From the NCBI RefSeq assembly GCF_014196495.1, contig NZ_JACIDT010000015.1:1-64000 (forward strand): a stretch of DNA of 64,000 nt, given 5' to 3'. The DNA comes from Sphingobium jiangsuense (lineage in GTDB: Bacteria > Pseudomonadota > Alphaproteobacteria > Sphingomonadales > Sphingomonadaceae). The notes under the pieces are model-generated. The model was not told the DNA's origin. It saw only the letters and a list, made by a program, of their open reading frames with translations, and did not search any database. A program made the position numbers and the translations under genes. Positions 63,737 to 64,000 of the stretch are shown piece by piece (within the stretch, counting starts at the first letter, position 1; each line of letters begins with the position of its first letter).

Positions 63737-63753
63737 CCGAAAACTCCAGCCAA

Positions 63754-63778
63754 CCCGCAAATAACCGTAGTTTGCGGG
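63754..63778. repeat. 8-bp inverted repeat beside the attachment site
   Basis: CCCGCAAA (63754-63761) and TTTGCGGG (63771-63778) flank a 9-base loop. It lies between the tRNA fragment and the first gene of the element, and could be a recombinase/repressor site or a terminator. Confidence 0.6.
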
Positions 63779-63786
63779 AGTGAACA

Positions 63787-64000
63787 ATGCAAGACATTAT
63801 CGAGAACAAAGGGTGTTCTGCTGGCCATTTGCTGGCCACGACGAAGAGGCGCCGTGGCTTCCGTTTCGACGCTGAAAAATACGAGCGCGAGAAGCGGGAG
63901 AGGGAGGAGGCGCGAGAGCGTCAATGGGTGGCGGAAATGGACGCCATGCATCCTCGCAGTGGCTATTGCTACTTCGTCGGCAGTCGTGAAGCTGGCATCG
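63787..64000 (+). CDS. Hypothetical protein of the integrated element, 5' part (runs off window)
   Basis: From ATG 63787 the frame stays open to the window end, giving 71 codons. The peptide starts MQDIIENKGCSAGHLL and includes a highly charged helix (FDAEKYEREKREREEARERQ). It ends at HPRSGYCYFVGSREAGI. Codon use is less GC-biased than in all genes to the left, which fits foreign origin. No family is recognised. No clear ribosome-binding site is seen (GGGAGTGAACA is the nearest), so the start is uncertain. Confidence 0.55.
   Translation, partial: MQDIIENKGCSAGHLLATTKRRRGFRFDAEKYEREKREREEARERQWVAEMDAMHPRSGYCYFVGSREAGI

Noticed and set aside
63366..63764. A plus-strand 132-codon ORF running into the tRNA fragment
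   Set aside because: Its C-terminus (GAGEGIRTLDPNLGKV) is the well-known false translation of a tRNA antisense strand.
63689..63790. An intact tRNA-Gly gene
   Set aside because: The D-arm and a matching 5' acceptor strand are missing; GCGGGTT nearby gives only partial pairing and the spacing is too short.
1..64000. CRISPR arrays, complete insertion sequences, prophage structural genes, toxin-antitoxin pairs
   Set aside because: None found; regularly spaced direct repeats are absent and no transposase, cas, capsid or recognisable TA gene is present.

Overview
The window is high-GC chromosomal DNA from an alphaproteobacterium, most likely a sphingomonad (Sphingobium/Sphingomonas/Novosphingobium type). 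The grounds are the alphaproteobacterial gene order (pcm, popZ-like and valS; nusA to pnp), the NahR/LinR-type regulator, and several dispersed palindromic repeats of a kind I associate with sphingomonad intergenic regions. The genus cannot be fixed from this window alone. Almost all of it is ordinary, densely packed core genome. The one clear accessory boundary is at the extreme right end.

Layout: 1-500 is the tail of etfA. 797-886 is a possible 29-aa membrane microprotein. 1022-6777 is a three-gene RND efflux operon (minus strand) with a divergent TetR gene and an 18-bp perfect palindrome between them. 7480-10351 holds a LysR gene divergent from ilvD. 10498-11415 is metA, preceded by a structured leader; it carries Glu111, which predicts homoserine acetylation. 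11828-14054 holds a small ORF, a NUDIX hydrolase and a PQQ-type sugar dehydrogenase.

14208-24859 is the translation/RNA supercluster rimP-nusA-(4-OT tautomerase)-ylxR-infB-rbfA-(GNAT)-truB-rpsO-pnp, with a 22-bp perfect hairpin between rpsO and pnp. 25124-30190 holds a winged-helix-like protein, a zinc metallopeptidase, a patatin-like protein coupled to 3-hydroxybutyrate dehydrogenase, a divergent Pcm and a PopZ-like protein. valS and a TonB receptor follow. 35387-38988 is a TetR gene divergent from emrAB with two operator-like sites. 39091-44038 holds a GNAT, an HdeD-like membrane protein, a P450 divergent from a NahR/LinR-type LysR gene, and a phospholipase D-like protein. 44324-50297 holds katE, a DEAD-box helicase, a DUF188 protein and a HI0933-type flavoprotein. 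A candidate minus-strand sRNA follows near 50354-50500.

50579-52919 is a stand-alone cytochrome c oxidase subunit I gene followed by two small genes. 53142-56891 is a p-cresol methylhydroxylase/eugenol hydroxylase-like flavocytochrome locus with two c-type cytochromes, a secreted protein, a TetR gene and an operator. 57349-61866 holds a membrane protein and an alcohol dehydrogenase-PEP synthase pair behind an FNR-like site. 61927-63490 holds a His/Met-rich outer-membrane protein and a DUF2946 protein.

At 63689-63736 only the 3' part of a tRNA-Gly(GCC) is present. Unrelated, less GC-biased DNA starts just beyond it, so this looks like the distal attachment site of an integrated element that continues past the window. 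No CRISPR array, rRNA, intact tRNA or complete insertion sequence was seen. Regulatory sites, the sRNA and the leader structure are read by eye and have not been folded or searched computationally.
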